From contig JAUQXA010000036.1 in the NCBI GenBank assembly GCA_030834895.1, positions 1-64,000 of the forward strand: a stretch of DNA of 64,000 nucleotides, read 5' to 3'. The first letter of the stretch is position 1, and the number at the start of each line of letters is the position of its first letter. This document shows, one piece after another, positions 1 to 9,843 of the stretch. This DNA is from Anaerolineales bacterium (GTDB lineage Bacteria > Chloroflexota > Anaerolineae > Anaerolineales > Villigracilaceae). The notes below the pieces were generated by a model that was not told the DNA's origin, searched no databases, and saw only the letters and a program-made list of their open reading frames with translations. The position numbers and the translations under genes were made by a program.

Positions 1-141
1 AATATCATTGAACGTCTGATCAATCGACTTAAGCAATTTCGCCGCATTGCCACTCGTTATGAAAAACGGGCTGCCAATTTCTCTGCCATGATCACTATTG
101 CCTCGCTTTTCCTCTTTTCTGATTTTGCATACAGGCTCTAG
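1..141 (+). CDS. IS5-type transposase, C-terminal end (cut by window edge)
   Basis: The open frame from base 1 to the TAG at 139-141 encodes 46 residues, including IERLINRLKQFRRIATRYEK. This is the characteristic C-terminal segment of IS5-family (IS1031/IS427-like) DDE transposases, where the Glu of the catalytic triad is followed by RxxxRxKxFRRIATRYEK. The rest of the element lies outside the window, so integrity cannot be judged. The right inverted repeat should lie between 142 and about 260, but I could not identify it without the left end. Family assignment rests on motif recall only. Confidence 0.82.
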   Translation, partial: NIIERLINRLKQFRRIATRYEKRAANFSAMITIASLFLFSDFAYRL

Positions 142-263
142 CTTACTTTATCGATCTGCCGCCGTTTTGAGAGCAAAAGCTTATAATCTGTATACAGGGC
201 CCTGGGTTTACATTTGTTCGTCCGGAAGTTGAGATAATTATTTCCACTTTGGAGGATAAAGCA

Positions 264-686
264 GTGTTATTAAAAGGCAATTTACAGGGACTTCAGCATC
301 TTGGCATACCGGTTACCGACCTGGAGCGTTCGAAGGCTTTTTATGCTCGGTTAGGTTTTGTGGAGGCCATGCGCACCGACATTCCCGGAGCATCAGAACC
401 CATTCGGGTGGCGATGATGCGGCATGAGAAGCTGACCATAGAGTTATATCAATTAGAAGGAGAAGAACGCCAGGCTTTATCAGAGCGGACTGATGGACAT
501 ATTGACCATATCGCATTGGACGTGATGGATATTGAAAAAGCCCATGCGGAGATTTGTGCGGCGGGGTTGGAGGTCCTGGAAGATGCAGCTCCGGTCTTTT
601 TGCCCTTTTGGGATCGCGGGGTCAAGTATTTCACCATTCGTGGACCTGATGGGGAAAAGGTCGAGTTCAACCAAATCCTACGATAG
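264..686 (+). CDS. VOC-family (glyoxalase/bleomycin-resistance fold) protein
   Basis: The 140-residue protein has the vicinal-oxygen-chelate fold pattern: HLGIPVTDLERSKAFYARLGF at the N-terminus and HIALDVMDIEKAHAEI midway, ending in RGPDGEKVEFNQI. Candidate metal ligands are the N-terminal His, the mid-protein His pair and the final Glu. I chose the GTG at 264 because a GGAGG lies at 251-255, eight bases upstream; the longer TTG at 249 would place that Shine-Dalgarno sequence inside the gene. VOC proteins include glyoxalase I, dioxygenases and epimerases, and the substrate cannot be told here. It stands alone downstream of the IS end. Confidence 0.85.
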   Translation: MLLKGNLQGLQHLGIPVTDLERSKAFYARLGFVEAMRTDIPGASEPIRVAMMRHEKLTIELYQLEGEERQALSERTDGHIDHIALDVMDIEKAHAEICAAGLEVLEDAAPVFLPFWDRGVKYFTIRGPDGEKVEFNQILR

Positions 687-832
687 ATATATGCGCGGTG
701 GATGGGAAAGTAGATTCAAGCCGATCAGCGTTCTGCTCCCAAACAGAATCCACGCCCACCCCAACGCCACAGCTCGTAGGATAAGTCCGCGAACGCAAAC
801 CGTTTGCTCGTCAACAAGTCAAAGAATCGCTC

Positions 833-1642
833 ATGACATACCTATTCACTGTGAAAGCCGAATTTAAGAAATACGCCAAGGAACTCTCCCTCATTGGCAC
901 GTTCTTCGTGGTGGTTGTAACCATTTCGAATATGGTATATGGGATTTTTGGATTCACACTACTTCCGATCTTCAAAGATTCTTTTGACGCTTTCCACGCA
1001 TGGTGCCATTATCTCTTGTATATTTTTGTATTTTCTTGGTTGACCTATTCTCTTGAATGGCTTTGGTTTGCACTGACTTGGCTCTGTTCATTGATCGTTC
1101 CAATCATTCCTTGGAGACCTCAAATTTTCATCCCCGGACTCGTGAGCGACCTTGCACTCGTGTCTCTTGCGTTTACCAGGGTATTCCTTAGTGCTGATCT
1201 AATAGTTTCTCGATCAATTCGCGCCGAGGCCGAGAACAATATGACTCCCGAGATGTGGAACGAGATACAAATGGTAGAGGGTCGCTTCTGGGGGTCAATT
1301 CACCGCTTCGTAGAACGCGCAAATGCGGGAATTTGGAGAGCAATAGAATCCATTGCCTATCCTTTCCGTCGCTTCCACAAATTATATGGTTACATAAGGC
1401 GTGTGCTTATAGGTTTAGCGGGAAGCGTTCTAATGTGGGGCTTTATTCGCTTAACCGGTTACATCATAAATGTTTTAGCAGCAGGACATTTATCATCTCC
1501 AATAATGATCGTCCGCAAAAAGTTTATGAAATATTTTCTCTTGAACCTGCTGGCAGCAATTACTGCATCTGCGATATTCTTCCTTCTCAATGGGTGGCTC
1601 ATCGAATACTTTCCGGGTCCAGACATACTAAATGCGCCCTGA
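833..1642 (+). CDS. Hypothetical multi-pass membrane protein
   Basis: The 269-residue product is strongly hydrophobic with roughly five predicted membrane segments, around residues 20-45, 55-85, 95-125, 190-215 and 235-258. A charged stretch of about 60 residues (140-185) sits between the third and fourth. I recognise no family. A Shine-Dalgarno sequence is not obvious upstream. The gene is flanked by non-coding sequence on both sides, so context gives no function. Composition is more AT-rich than the neighbours, which could mean recent acquisition together with the nearby IS end, but this was not measured. Confidence 0.55.
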   Translation: MTYLFTVKAEFKKYAKELSLIGTFFVVVVTISNMVYGIFGFTLLPIFKDSFDAFHAWCHYLLYIFVFSWLTYSLEWLWFALTWLCSLIVPIIPWRPQIFIPGLVSDLALVSLAFTRVFLSADLIVSRSIRAEAENNMTPEMWNEIQMVEGRFWGSIHRFVERANAGIWRAIESIAYPFRRFHKLYGYIRRVLIGLAGSVLMWGFIRLTGYIINVLAAGHLSSPIMIVRKKFMKYFLLNLLAAITASAIFFLLNGWLIEYFPGPDILNAP

Positions 1643-1948
1643 TGATGCCGACCAAATCTCTGATGCGTGGGGGTCGGAACTGGACAACTTGATGAATGCA
1701 GATGTAGCAGATTTAGCTATACTAAATGTGATAATGTCGGCAGGTTACCGATAAACAGTAACGCAAGGGTTTGGAACGCCAAGTTTGAAAATTGGTCTAT
1801 GAACGGAAGAACAGTACAGAGTTGGAACCATTTTTTTATTCCCCAACGTTGACTTTCCGCATTGTATCCAGCCTTTTCCCAATTCTTTTTTGAATGGCAC
1901 TTTTATTCCTTCGGGATTATGATTGACAGAAAATTCTGGAGGTTCCCC
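1643..1948. other. Non-coding spacer upstream of fumarase
   Basis: This 306-base gap holds only a short open frame (about 60 codons) without a ribosome-binding site or recognisable protein pattern, which I consider chance. Base composition is AT-rich towards the right end. I see no convincing promoter, RNA structure or repeat, although the fumarase promoter is presumably here. Confidence 0.5.
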
Positions 1949-2821
1949 ATGCGAGATTTGACGAATGAAATCCTCGAGTTGATCCGTCGCACGTCATCCA
2001 GCCTGCCGCCGGATGTGGAAAAACGCCTGCGGGCATCCATTGAAAAGGAGGAACCGGGTTCTGCGGCGCGCGGCGCGCTGGAGACCATCCTCAAGAACAT
2101 CGATCTCTCCCGCGAAAATTCAACGCCGATTTGTCAGGACACGGGCACACCGATATTCTATGTGCATTACCCCGTCGGCTGGTCCACGCGAAAGCTCAAG
2201 GAGCAGATCCGCTCCGCGATGGCAGAAGCGACAAAGCGCTCGTACATGCGTCCCAATGCCGTGGACGCGATTTACGACAAGAACACGGGCAACAACCTCG
2301 GCGGCGACGATTTCCCCTACATCCATTTTGAAGAAGTCGAAGGCAATGATCTCACCATCGAGTTGATGCTCAAGGGCGGCGGATGCGAGAACGTCGGGCG
2401 GCAATATTCCATGCCCGATAGCTCCCTCGGCGCGGGACGTGACCTGGCTGGAGTCCGCAAGGTGGTTTTAGATGCCGTCCACAAGGCGCAAGGACAGGGC
2501 TGCGCACCGGGTATTCTGGGCGTCGCCATCGGCGGCGACCGCGGCACGTCGTACATCAAATCGAAAGAGGTTTTGTTCAGCGAAATGGGCACCCGCAACG
2601 CGGATCCCAAACTGGCTGAACTAGAAGACCAACTGACGAAGGAAGCTAACGAAATGGGAATCGGTCCCATGGGTTTTGGCGGCAAGACCACCGTGCTGGA
2701 CACCAAGATCGTCGGCTTGAGCCGCCTGCCCGCTTCGTACTTCGTCTCGGTCTCGTACATGTGCTGGGCATACCGCCGCCGCAAGATGACGGTGAAGGGC
2801 GAGGAAGTGATTTACGATTAA
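1949..2821 (+). CDS. Class I fumarate hydratase, alpha subunit (or tartrate dehydratase alpha)
   Basis: The 290-residue protein matches the N-terminal domain of [4Fe-4S] class I fumarases, which reversibly hydrate fumarate to malate in the TCA cycle. Three candidate cluster Cys residues sit in the expected contexts: C62 in STPICQDTGT, C146 in GGGCENVG and C185 in GQGCAPGILG. The ATG at 1949 is preferred over an upstream start because TGGAGG at 1938-1943 precedes it. The beta subunit follows after 96 bases, the split form common in anaerobes and archaea. Oxygen lability of the cluster fits an anaerobic or microaerobic host. Tartrate dehydratase is the main alternative. Confidence 0.9.
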   Translation: MRDLTNEILELIRRTSSSLPPDVEKRLRASIEKEEPGSAARGALETILKNIDLSRENSTPICQDTGTPIFYVHYPVGWSTRKLKEQIRSAMAEATKRSYMRPNAVDAIYDKNTGNNLGGDDFPYIHFEEVEGNDLTIELMLKGGGCENVGRQYSMPDSSLGAGRDLAGVRKVVLDAVHKAQGQGCAPGILGVAIGGDRGTSYIKSKEVLFSEMGTRNADPKLAELEDQLTKEANEMGIGPMGFGGKTTVLDTKIVGLSRLPASYFVSVSYMCWAYRRRKMTVKGEEVIYD

Positions 2822-2826
2822 CATTC

Positions 2827-2895
2827 GCGCTGAGCGAAGTCGAAGCGCGAACTGTCCTTCGACTTCGCTCACACTGTCCCGATGCTTTTTCGGGA
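2827..2895. repeat. Inverted-repeat element between fumarase genes
   Basis: A perfect 14-base inverted repeat (arms 2832-2845 and 2857-2870, GAGCGAAGTCGAAG) is followed by a second small hairpin (TCCCGA 2877-2882, TCGGGA 2890-2895). The left part, 2827-2849, reappears at 61136-61158 inside a glycan gene with two mismatches in 23 bases. It lies within a two-gene operon, so full termination is unlikely; a role in mRNA stability or differential expression is possible. Confidence 0.7.
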
Positions 2896-2917
2896 GGACG
2901 AGTAAAGGAAACCAACT

Positions 2918-3538
2918 ATGAAATCAATTACCACCCCCATCAGCGATGATGTAATCCGTGACCTCAAAGTCGGCGACGCGGTTGCCCTGAGCGGGATGAT
3001 GGTCACAGGGCGCGACGCCGTCCACAAGTGGATGATGGAAACCTTCATCAAAAAGACCCGCGCCCCGCAGGGCGATGACTTGCAGGTGTACGAAGAATTG
3101 AAGAAGATCCTGAACGGCTCGCTCATCTATCACTGCGGACCTGTCGTTTCAGGACTAGACACGAAAGACTATAAATTCGTCGCCGCGGGACCCACCACCT
3201 CGATCCGCGAGGAGCCGTACCAGGCGGACGTGATGAAGCACTTCAATCTCAAAGGCGTTATCGGCAAGGGAGGCATGGGTGCGAAGACCCTCAAAGGTTG
3301 TCAGGAAACTCCCGCAGTGTATTTCCATGCCATCGGCGGCGCAGCTTCGTATATTGCCCAGACTGTGGTCAAGGTGCATGGCGTGTTCAAATATGAATTC
3401 GGCGTTCCCGAAGCCATCTGGGTCATCGAGGTCAAGGACTTCCCTGTCGTTGTGACGATGGACTCGCATGGCGGCAGTCAGCACGCGGTGATCGAAGAAG
3501 CGTCAAAGAAGGTGCTGGACGATTTGCTGGTGAGATAG
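2918..3538 (+). CDS. Class I fumarate hydratase, beta subunit
   Basis: The 206-residue protein is the C-terminal (beta) domain of class I fumarase/tartrate dehydratase. Recognisable segments are LKVGDAVALSGMMVTGRDAVHK near the N-terminus, YHCGPVVSG and AAGPTTSIREEPYQ in the middle, and the GKGGMGAKTL loop. With the alpha subunit just upstream it should form the heterodimeric or heterotetrameric enzyme. Length is normal for the stand-alone beta subunit. An AAAGGAAA stretch precedes the ATG. The pair stands apart from other TCA genes in this window. Confidence 0.9.
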   Translation: MKSITTPISDDVIRDLKVGDAVALSGMMVTGRDAVHKWMMETFIKKTRAPQGDDLQVYEELKKILNGSLIYHCGPVVSGLDTKDYKFVAAGPTTSIREEPYQADVMKHFNLKGVIGKGGMGAKTLKGCQETPAVYFHAIGGAASYIAQTVVKVHGVFKYEFGVPEAIWVIEVKDFPVVVTMDSHGGSQHAVIEEASKKVLDDLLVR

Positions 3539-3557
3539 ATAGAAATTGATACACACG

Positions 3558-3584
3558 GTAGGGGCGGGGTAACCCCGCCCCTAC
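3558..3584. repeat. GTAGGGGC-type palindrome
   Basis: Arms GTAGGGGCGGGGT (3558-3570) and ACCCCGCCCCTAC (3572-3584) form an almost perfect palindrome with a one-base centre, 20 bases after the fumarase beta stop. Two more GTAGGGGC...GCCCCTAC elements lie at 46881-46929 and 59648-59712, so this is an interspersed family rather than a gene-specific terminator. There is no T-run after it. Confidence 0.75.
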
Positions 3585-3727
3585 GGGTTTAACGGGGAAT
3601 GTCACCACCCCAATGGGGTTATGGATTAAGCAAGCCGATGGATGTATGATTGAAAAAACGCTGGGAACCATCTCCCCCGCTGGGGCGTCATGGTACTGAC
3701 ATATCCCCTTAAAGGAGGGCTGCGGTC

Positions 3728-6700
3728 ATGACTGAGAATCGAAAAAAGACAGGTTGCAGAAAAGCGGCATTGATTGGGCTGGGCGTTTTAGTGCTGCTAT
3801 GTGCTGGCGTGGGTGGATGGTTTCTGTGGGATCGCTACACGGGCGGCGTGTTGCCGCCGCTTGGCGCAACCACCACACCCGCCCCAAATGTGACGACAAC
3901 GGGAGGAACCGCAATGCCAAGTGACAAATATTCCTTGCAAGTGGAATTGAGCGAAGGCGAGGAGCAAGCCGAGACGGTGGAGACTTTGCCGTCTCAAGAA
4001 GGCGACCCGCTTTCGGCGGAGGAAATCGCGTCGATTGCCGCACGCCTGCCCGACCTTCCGCCCGATTCGGATTCACAGACCGAGTTCAATCGCCCCGTCG
4101 AATCCCTGCCGCCGCCGCGACCTGGTCAAACCGTCGAGGAGCAGTTCCCGCCCCTCGAAGCCGCACCCGCTCCGGGCGTGGAAACGGGACCCGTTCAGGT
4201 GCTGCGATTCGCTCCCGAAGGCGATGTCCCGCTTGCGCCTTTCATCAGCGTCACCTTCAACCAGCCGATGGTTCCGCTTGGGACTTTGGGCGATCTTGCC
4301 GAAGCCGACGTTCCCGTCAAAGTCGAGCCATCTCTGCCTGGGACATGGCGCTGGCTTGGGACTCGCACCCTGACCTTCCAATCTGACTCTGCATTATTCG
4401 ACCGCCTGCCGATGGCGACGGAATACCATGTGACGGTTCCAACGGGGACGAAATCTGCCAGCGGGCAGACGCTCGCCGAAGAAGTCACATGGACGTTCAA
4501 GACGCCGCCGCCCACCGTGGTGACGACCTACCCCTATAGCGATACCCCGCAGCCGCTCAAGCCGCTGTTTTTCGTTTCCTTTGACCAGCGCATTGACCCT
4601 GCTGCCGTGTTGGAGAAGATTCAAGTCACGGCGGGAAGTGAACAAGTCAGCCTCGTTTTGGCGACGCAGGAGGAGATCGACGCCGACAAACAGGTGAGCC
4701 AACTGGTGAAGAACGCCGAGGAGGGACGCTGGCTTGCCTTCCGCGCAACGCAGCCGTTCAAACCTGCCACCAGCGTTTCGGTGAACATCCCCGAAGGGAC
4801 GCCCTCCGCCGAAGGGACGCTGACCACGAGTGCAGCGCAGAGTTTTGGCTTCTCGACCTATTACCCGCTCGAAATCACCGAACATCGCTGCGGCTGGTAC
4901 GATGACCGCTGTCCGCCGTTCTCGCCGTTTTACATCACCTTCAACAACCCGCTTGATTTGGGGACCTTCGACGCGGACATGATTCAAGCTGACCCCGAAA
5001 TTGGGACGATGTCGGTCAATGCCTACGGCAACACCATCGAAATCAAGGGCGAGACCAAGGGACAGACCTCCTACTCGGTGACGGTTTCGGGCAACCTGCG
5101 CGACGTGTTCGGACAACGGCTCGAAAAAGATTCCCGCCTGCTCTTCAAGGTGGACAAGTCCGACCCGATTCTGGTCGGACCTGGACAAAACTTCCTGACC
5201 CTCGACCCAACCCTGACCAAGCCCGCGCTTTCGGTCTACGCCGTCAACTACGACAAACTGCATGTCAAAGTCCAGACCGTGCAACCCGCCGATTGGCCGG
5301 CGTTCAAGACTTACCTGCAAGAATGGCAGCGGACGGACAATCCGCCCGCTTTGCCTGGCACGAACGTGATGGACAAGAACCTCAGCCTCGACCTGCCAGC
5401 CGATACGCTCTCGCAGGTGGATGTGGACTTGAGCCAGTTCATGGCGGGAGCGTCGGGACAGTTCGTCGTCATCGTCGAGCCGCCGCCTTCGCTGTTTGAA
5501 AACGACGAAGCCAAGTGGCGGCGTTTCTCGCAGACGGTCATCGCCTGGGTACAGGTGACTCAAATCGGGCTGGACGCCTTCACTGACCACAGCGAGATGA
5601 TCGCATGGGCGACAGACCTCAAGACGGGCGCTCCGCTCGCAGGAGTCAGCATCCAGCCCAACGTCGGTGTGGGCAGCAAGACTGGCGATGACGGCATTGT
5701 TCGCTTCGACATCCCCTCTGGCGCGACTTATCTCGTTGCGGAAACAGCCAACGACCTCGCCATCCTGCCGCGTTCCAATTATTACTATGGTGATGACGCC
5801 TGGGTCGCCTCCCCGCCCAACGACACCCTGCTCTGGTACGTCTTCGATGACCGTGGGATGTACAAGCCTGGCGAGGAAGTCCACATCAAAGGTTGGATTC
5901 GCAAGGTGGGCGGACGGCAAAATGGCGACGTGGGACTCGTCGGCGACAGCCTGACCTTGCTCAGTTATCAACTCACTGACCCGATGGGCAACGCCCTGCT
6001 TGACGGCTCTGAGGAAGTCAACGCCCTCGGTGGATTCGATTTTGCCTTCACCATTCCAGCCAACACCAATCTTGGAAGCGCCCAACTTAACCTTACGGCT
6101 GGAGTCGGGTTGGACGGCAGAGATTTCTATCACCCGATTCAAGTGCAGGAATTCCGCCGTCCCGAATTCGAGGTTACGACCCGAACCGAAACCGAAGCCC
6201 CCTATTTTGCGGGCGACCATGCCATCGTCGCCGTGGACGCGAAATACTACGCGGGCGGCGCCCTGCCCAATGCCGACACCACCTGGACAGTGACCACCTC
6301 GAAGGGCAGTTACTCACCTCCCAATTGGGACAAGTTCACCTTTGGAACTTGGACTCCGTGGTGGTGGTTCTTCGATTATCAAACGCCCCCAAGCGGCGAA
6401 CAGCCCCAAACCTTTGTCGGCAAAACCGACGCGGCGGGGACTCACCTGCTGCGGCTCGACTTCAAACCGCAGGGCGACCCCGCCAACGAGCCCAGCCCGA
6501 TGAGCGTGGTGGCGGAAGCCAGCGTGATGGATGTCAACCGTCAGGCGTGGAACAGCTCGACCGCGATTCTCGTCCACCCGTCGAACTTGTATGTCGGCAT
6601 TCGCACCGAGCGATATTTTGTCGAGCGCGGCAAGCCGCTCAAAGTGGAGTTCATCGTCACCGATTTGGACGGCAACGCTGTCAGCGGACGCCCCGTCAAG

Positions 6701-9700
6701 TTGACCGCGGCGCGGCTGGATTGGGTTTACAAGAACGGAAACTGGACGGAGACCGAAACCGAAGTCCAGACCTGTGAGACCGAATCCAAGACCGAGCCTG
6801 ACTCCTGCACCTTCGAGACGCCCGTCGGCGGTAGTTACCAAATCACCGCCACCGTCACCGACGAGCAGGGGCGCAAGAACCAGAGCCGCTTCAGGCGTTG
6901 GGTCAGCGGCGGACGTCGCCCCGCCGCCAACAAGGTGGAGATGGAGGAGGTCACCCTCGTCCCCGACCTCGAAACCTACCAGCCTGGCGACACCGCGCAA
7001 ATTCTGGTGCAGTCGCCGTTCACGCCTGCCGAAGGTCTGCTCACCGTCAGCCGCAGTGGCATCCTCTACACCGAGCGCTTCAAAATCGAAGACGGCTCGA
7101 CCACGCTGGAGATTCCCGTCAAAGAGGAATACATCCCCAACCTGAACATCCGCGTGGATTTGACGGGCAGCGCGCCGCGAACCGATGAGAACGGCGAGCC
7201 GCTTGCGGACTTGCCCTATCGTCCTGCCTACGCCAGCGCGGAATTGAACTTGAAGATTCCGCCCCTCAAGCGGACTCTGTCTCTCGAAGTGAGTCCAACC
7301 CGCGAGCGACTCGAACCTGGCTCCAGCGCGTCGCTAACCGTTTCGCTGAAAGACGCAAGCGGCGAACCCGTCCCCGACGCGGAAGTGGCGGTGGTCGTGG
7401 TGGATGAAGCCATCCTCGCGCTGACGAATTACAAGCTCTCCGACCCAATCGAAACTTTCTATCAGGATCGTCCATCGTACCTGTTCACCACCTACGGACG
7501 TGCCAACATCATCCTTGCCGACCCGCAGACTCTTGCAGGTCAAGCCGAGGAGCAGTTCAAATCATCCAGAGCGATGAATGACGCAGCAGGGTTTGCCGCA
7601 GAAGCGCCCGCCGCAATGGAACTTGCCGCCGCGCCCATGCCAGCAGCAACCATGACTCCGCAAGGGCTGGGCGGCGGTAACGCTCCCCAACCTGCCATCG
7701 CCGTGCGTACCGACTTCAACCCACTGGCGAACTTTTCTCCCAGCGTCAAGACCGACGCGAACGGCAAGGCGCAAGTCTATTTCAGCCTGCCCGACAACCT
7801 CACCCGCTACCGAATCATGGCGGTGGCTGTGGACGACGGAGGCAGGCAATTCGGCATTGGCGAATCCAACCTGACGGCGCGACTGCCGTTGATGGTTCGC
7901 CCGTCCGCGCCGCGCTTCCTCAACTTCGGCGACAAGTTTGAACTGCCCGTCGTCCTACAAAACCAGACCGACGAGCCGCTAACGGTGGATGTCATTGCCC
8001 GTGCCTCCAACCTCGAAGTTCAAGAGACGGGCAAGCGGGTGACTGTCCCCGCGAATGACCGTATTGAAGTACGTTTCCCTGCGTCCACGGTGATGGCTGG
8101 CACGGCGAAGGTTCAATTTGCGGCGGTCTCTGGCGAGTACGAAGACGCCGCCACCGTGGAACTCCCCGTTTACACACCCGCCACCAGCGAAGCCTTTGCC
8201 GTCTACGGCGTGATTGACGAAGGCGCGCTGGCTCAACCCGTCCAATACCCAACGGGAGTCTTCCCGCAGTTTGGCGGACTGGAAGTCACGACCTCATCCA
8301 CTGCGTTGCAAGCCCTGACCGACGCCGTGCTCTACCTGACCGCCTATCCCTTCGAGTGCTCCGAGCAGTTGTCTTCGCGCGTGCTGGCGATTGCGTCCCT
8401 GCGCGACGTGCTGACCGCTTTCAAAGCCGAAGGATTGCCTGCGCCCGCAGAAATGGAATCAGCCGTCAGCCGCGACATCGAACGCCTGCGCGGACTGCAA
8501 AACTACGACGGCGGCTTCCCCTACTGGCGGCGCGGATTTGAGTCCGTCCCGTTCAACACGATTCATGTCGTCCATGCCCTTGTCCGCGCCCAGCAGAAGG
8601 GATTCGATGTTCCGCCTGAAATGCTGTCGAGCGCTCAGGTCTATCTCCAGAACATCGAAAATTATTATCCGTACTGGTACAGCCAGGAAACGCGCTGGAC
8701 GTTGAGCGCCTACGCGTTGTACGTCCGCAACTTGATGAACGACCGCGACGCGGCGAAGGCAAGCACCCTGCTCGACGAAGCGGGGCTGGACAAACTTCCG
8801 ATGGAAGCCATCGGCTGGCTGTGGTCGGTGATCGATAACGAAGAGCAGTTGAACGCCATCCGCACCTTTGTCAACAACCACGTGGTCGAGACGGCTGGCG
8901 CGGCGAACTTCACTACCTATTACAGCGACCAGACCTACCTGTTGCTCAGTTCCGACCGCCGCACCGACGCGATTTTGCTCGACGCCCTGATCGAAGACCA
9001 ACCACAAAGCGACCTCATCCCCAAACTGGTCAACGGCTTGCTGGCACATCGCGTCAAGGGTCACTGGGGCAGCACGCAGGAAAACGTCTTTGTGCTGCTC
9101 ACCCTCGACCGCTACTTCAACACCTACGAAGCGGAGACTCCCGAATTTGTGGCGCGTATCTGGCTCGGCGACACCTACGCGGGCAGCAGTGAATTCGTCG
9201 GGCGCACCACCGACCTGCACGAAACTTTCGTCCCGATGACCTACGTCCTCGATGAGACGGCAGGCGGAAGCGAGAACCTGATTCTGCAAAAGGACGGCAC
9301 GGGGCGACTCTACTATCGGCTTGGATTGCGCTACGCGCCCACCGACCTGAATCTGGATCCGCTCGATATGGGCTTTGTCGTCCTTCGGACTTACGAAGCT
9401 GTGGACAACCCCGAAGACGTCCACCAGGACGACGACGGTGTCTGGCACATCAAGGCTGGCACGCGCGTGCGGGTGAAGATCAAGATGGTGGCGGATAACC
9501 GCCGCTACCACGTCGCGCTGGTGGACCCGCTCCCAGCGGGATTGGAAATCGTCAACCCCGCGCTGGCGGTTTCAGGAAGCATTCCGCAAGACCCGTCCGC
9601 GCCTGAGTTCCGCTACGGCTGGTGGTGGAGTTGGACCTGGTACGAACACCAGAACATGCGCGACGACCGCGCCGAAGCCTTCACCTCCCTGCTCTGGGAT

Positions 9701-9835
9701 GGCGTCTACGACTACACCTACGTCGCCCGTGCCACCACGCCTGGCACCTTCGTTGTCCCGCCCGCCAAGGCTGAGGAGATGTACTCCCCCGAAGTCTTCG
9801 GTCGCAGCGGCAGTGATTGGGTGATCGTGGAGTAG
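3728..9835 (+). CDS. Alpha-2-macroglobulin family protein with thioester motif
   Basis: This 2035-residue protein starts with a cytoplasmic stub and one membrane segment (about 13-35), then a Pro/Glu-rich linker (45-150), so it should be anchored with its bulk outside. Ig-like Big_5-type domains cover about 155-390. An MG2-like motif, DDRGMYKPGEEVHIKG, sits near 703. A low-complexity Ala/Met/Pro stretch near 1282-1320 is placed like a bait region, and the A2M domain follows at about 1325-1420. C1544 lies in YPFECSEQLSSR, the CxEQ thioester motif, followed by an alpha/alpha toroid. The family traps proteases covalently. AGGAGG at 3712-3717 supports the start. No penicillin-binding protein 1C partner is adjacent, unlike many proteobacterial homologues. 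Confidence 0.93.
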   Translation: MTENRKKTGCRKAALIGLGVLVLLCAGVGGWFLWDRYTGGVLPPLGATTTPAPNVTTTGGTAMPSDKYSLQVELSEGEEQAETVETLPSQEGDPLSAEEIASIAARLPDLPPDSDSQTEFNRPVESLPPPRPGQTVEEQFPPLEAAPAPGVETGPVQVLRFAPEGDVPLAPFISVTFNQPMVPLGTLGDLAEADVPVKVEPSLPGTWRWLGTRTLTFQSDSALFDRLPMATEYHVTVPTGTKSASGQTLAEEVTWTFKTPPPTVVTTYPYSDTPQPLKPLFFVSFDQRIDPAAVLEKIQVTAGSEQVSLVLATQEEIDADKQVSQLVKNAEEGRWLAFRATQPFKPATSVSVNIPEGTPSAEGTLTTSAAQSFGFSTYYPLEITEHRCGWYDDRCPPFSPFYITFNNPLDLGTFDADMIQADPEIGTMSVNAYGNTIEIKGETKGQTSYSVTVSGNLRDVFGQRLEKDSRLLFKVDKSDPILVGPGQNFLTLDPTLTKPALSVYAVNYDKLHVKVQTVQPADWPAFKTYLQEWQRTDNPPALPGTNVMDKNLSLDLPADTLSQVDVDLSQFMAGASGQFVVIVEPPPSLFENDEAKWRRFSQTVIAWVQVTQIGLDAFTDHSEMIAWATDLKTGAPLAGVSIQPNVGVGSKTGDDGIVRFDIPSGATYLVAETANDLAILPRSNYYYGDDAWVASPPNDTLLWYVFDDRGMYKPGEEVHIKGWIRKVGGRQNGDVGLVGDSLTLLSYQLTDPMGNALLDGSEEVNALGGFDFAFTIPANTNLGSAQLNLTAGVGLDGRDFYHPIQVQEFRRPEFEVTTRTETEAPYFAGDHAIVAVDAKYYAGGALPNADTTWTVTTSKGSYSPPNWDKFTFGTWTPWWWFFDYQTPPSGEQPQTFVGKTDAAGTHLLRLDFKPQGDPANEPSPMSVVAEASVMDVNRQAWNSSTAILVHPSNLYVGIRTERYFVERGKPLKVEFIVTDLDGNAVSGRPVKLTAARLDWVYKNGNWTETETEVQTCETESKTEPDSCTFETPVGGSYQITATVTDEQGRKNQSRFRRWVSGGRRPAANKVEMEEVTLVPDLETYQPGDTAQILVQSPFTPAEGLLTVSRSGILYTERFKIEDGSTTLEIPVKEEYIPNLNIRVDLTGSAPRTDENGEPLADLPYRPAYASAELNLKIPPLKRTLSLEVSPTRERLEPGSSASLTVSLKDASGEPVPDAEVAVVVVDEAILALTNYKLSDPIETFYQDRPSYLFTTYGRANIILADPQTLAGQAEEQFKSSRAMNDAAGFAAEAPAAMELAAAPMPAATMTPQGLGGGNAPQPAIAVRTDFNPLANFSPSVKTDANGKAQVYFSLPDNLTRYRIMAVAVDDGGRQFGIGESNLTARLPLMVRPSAPRFLNFGDKFELPVVLQNQTDEPLTVDVIARASNLEVQETGKRVTVPANDRIEVRFPASTVMAGTAKVQFAAVSGEYEDAATVELPVYTPATSEAFAVYGVIDEGALAQPVQYPTGVFPQFGGLEVTTSSTALQALTDAVLYLTAYPFECSEQLSSRVLAIASLRDVLTAFKAEGLPAPAEMESAVSRDIERLRGLQNYDGGFPYWRRGFESVPFNTIHVVHALVRAQQKGFDVPPEMLSSAQVYLQNIENYYPYWYSQETRWTLSAYALYVRNLMNDRDAAKASTLLDEAGLDKLPMEAIGWLWSVIDNEEQLNAIRTFVNNHVVETAGAANFTTYYSDQTYLLLSSDRRTDAILLDALIEDQPQSDLIPKLVNGLLAHRVKGHWGSTQENVFVLLTLDRYFNTYEAETPEFVARIWLGDTYAGSSEFVGRTTDLHETFVPMTYVLDETAGGSENLILQKDGTGRLYYRLGLRYAPTDLNLDPLDMGFVVLRTYEAVDNPEDVHQDDDGVWHIKAGTRVRVKIKMVADNRRYHVALVDPLPAGLEIVNPALAVSGSIPQDPSAPEFRYGWWWSWTWYEHQNMRDDRAEAFTSLLWDGVYDYTYVARATTPGTFVVPPAKAEEMYSPEVFGRSGSDWVIVE

Positions 9836-9843
9836 ATTCAACT

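Noticed and set aside
142..263. Right inverted repeat of the IS5-type element
   Set aside because: An end must lie here, but without the left end I cannot identify it and no short terminal motif is convincing.
1667..1852. A 61-codon plus-strand frame
   Set aside because: No Shine-Dalgarno sequence, no recognisable composition or motif, and it overlaps sequence that reads as ordinary spacer.
4394..6220. A 608-codon open frame on the minus strand
   Set aside because: It lies entirely antisense to the alpha-2-macroglobulin gene, whose domain motifs are unmistakable; long antisense frames are expected in such GC-rich codon-biased sequence, and the product has no recognisable pattern.
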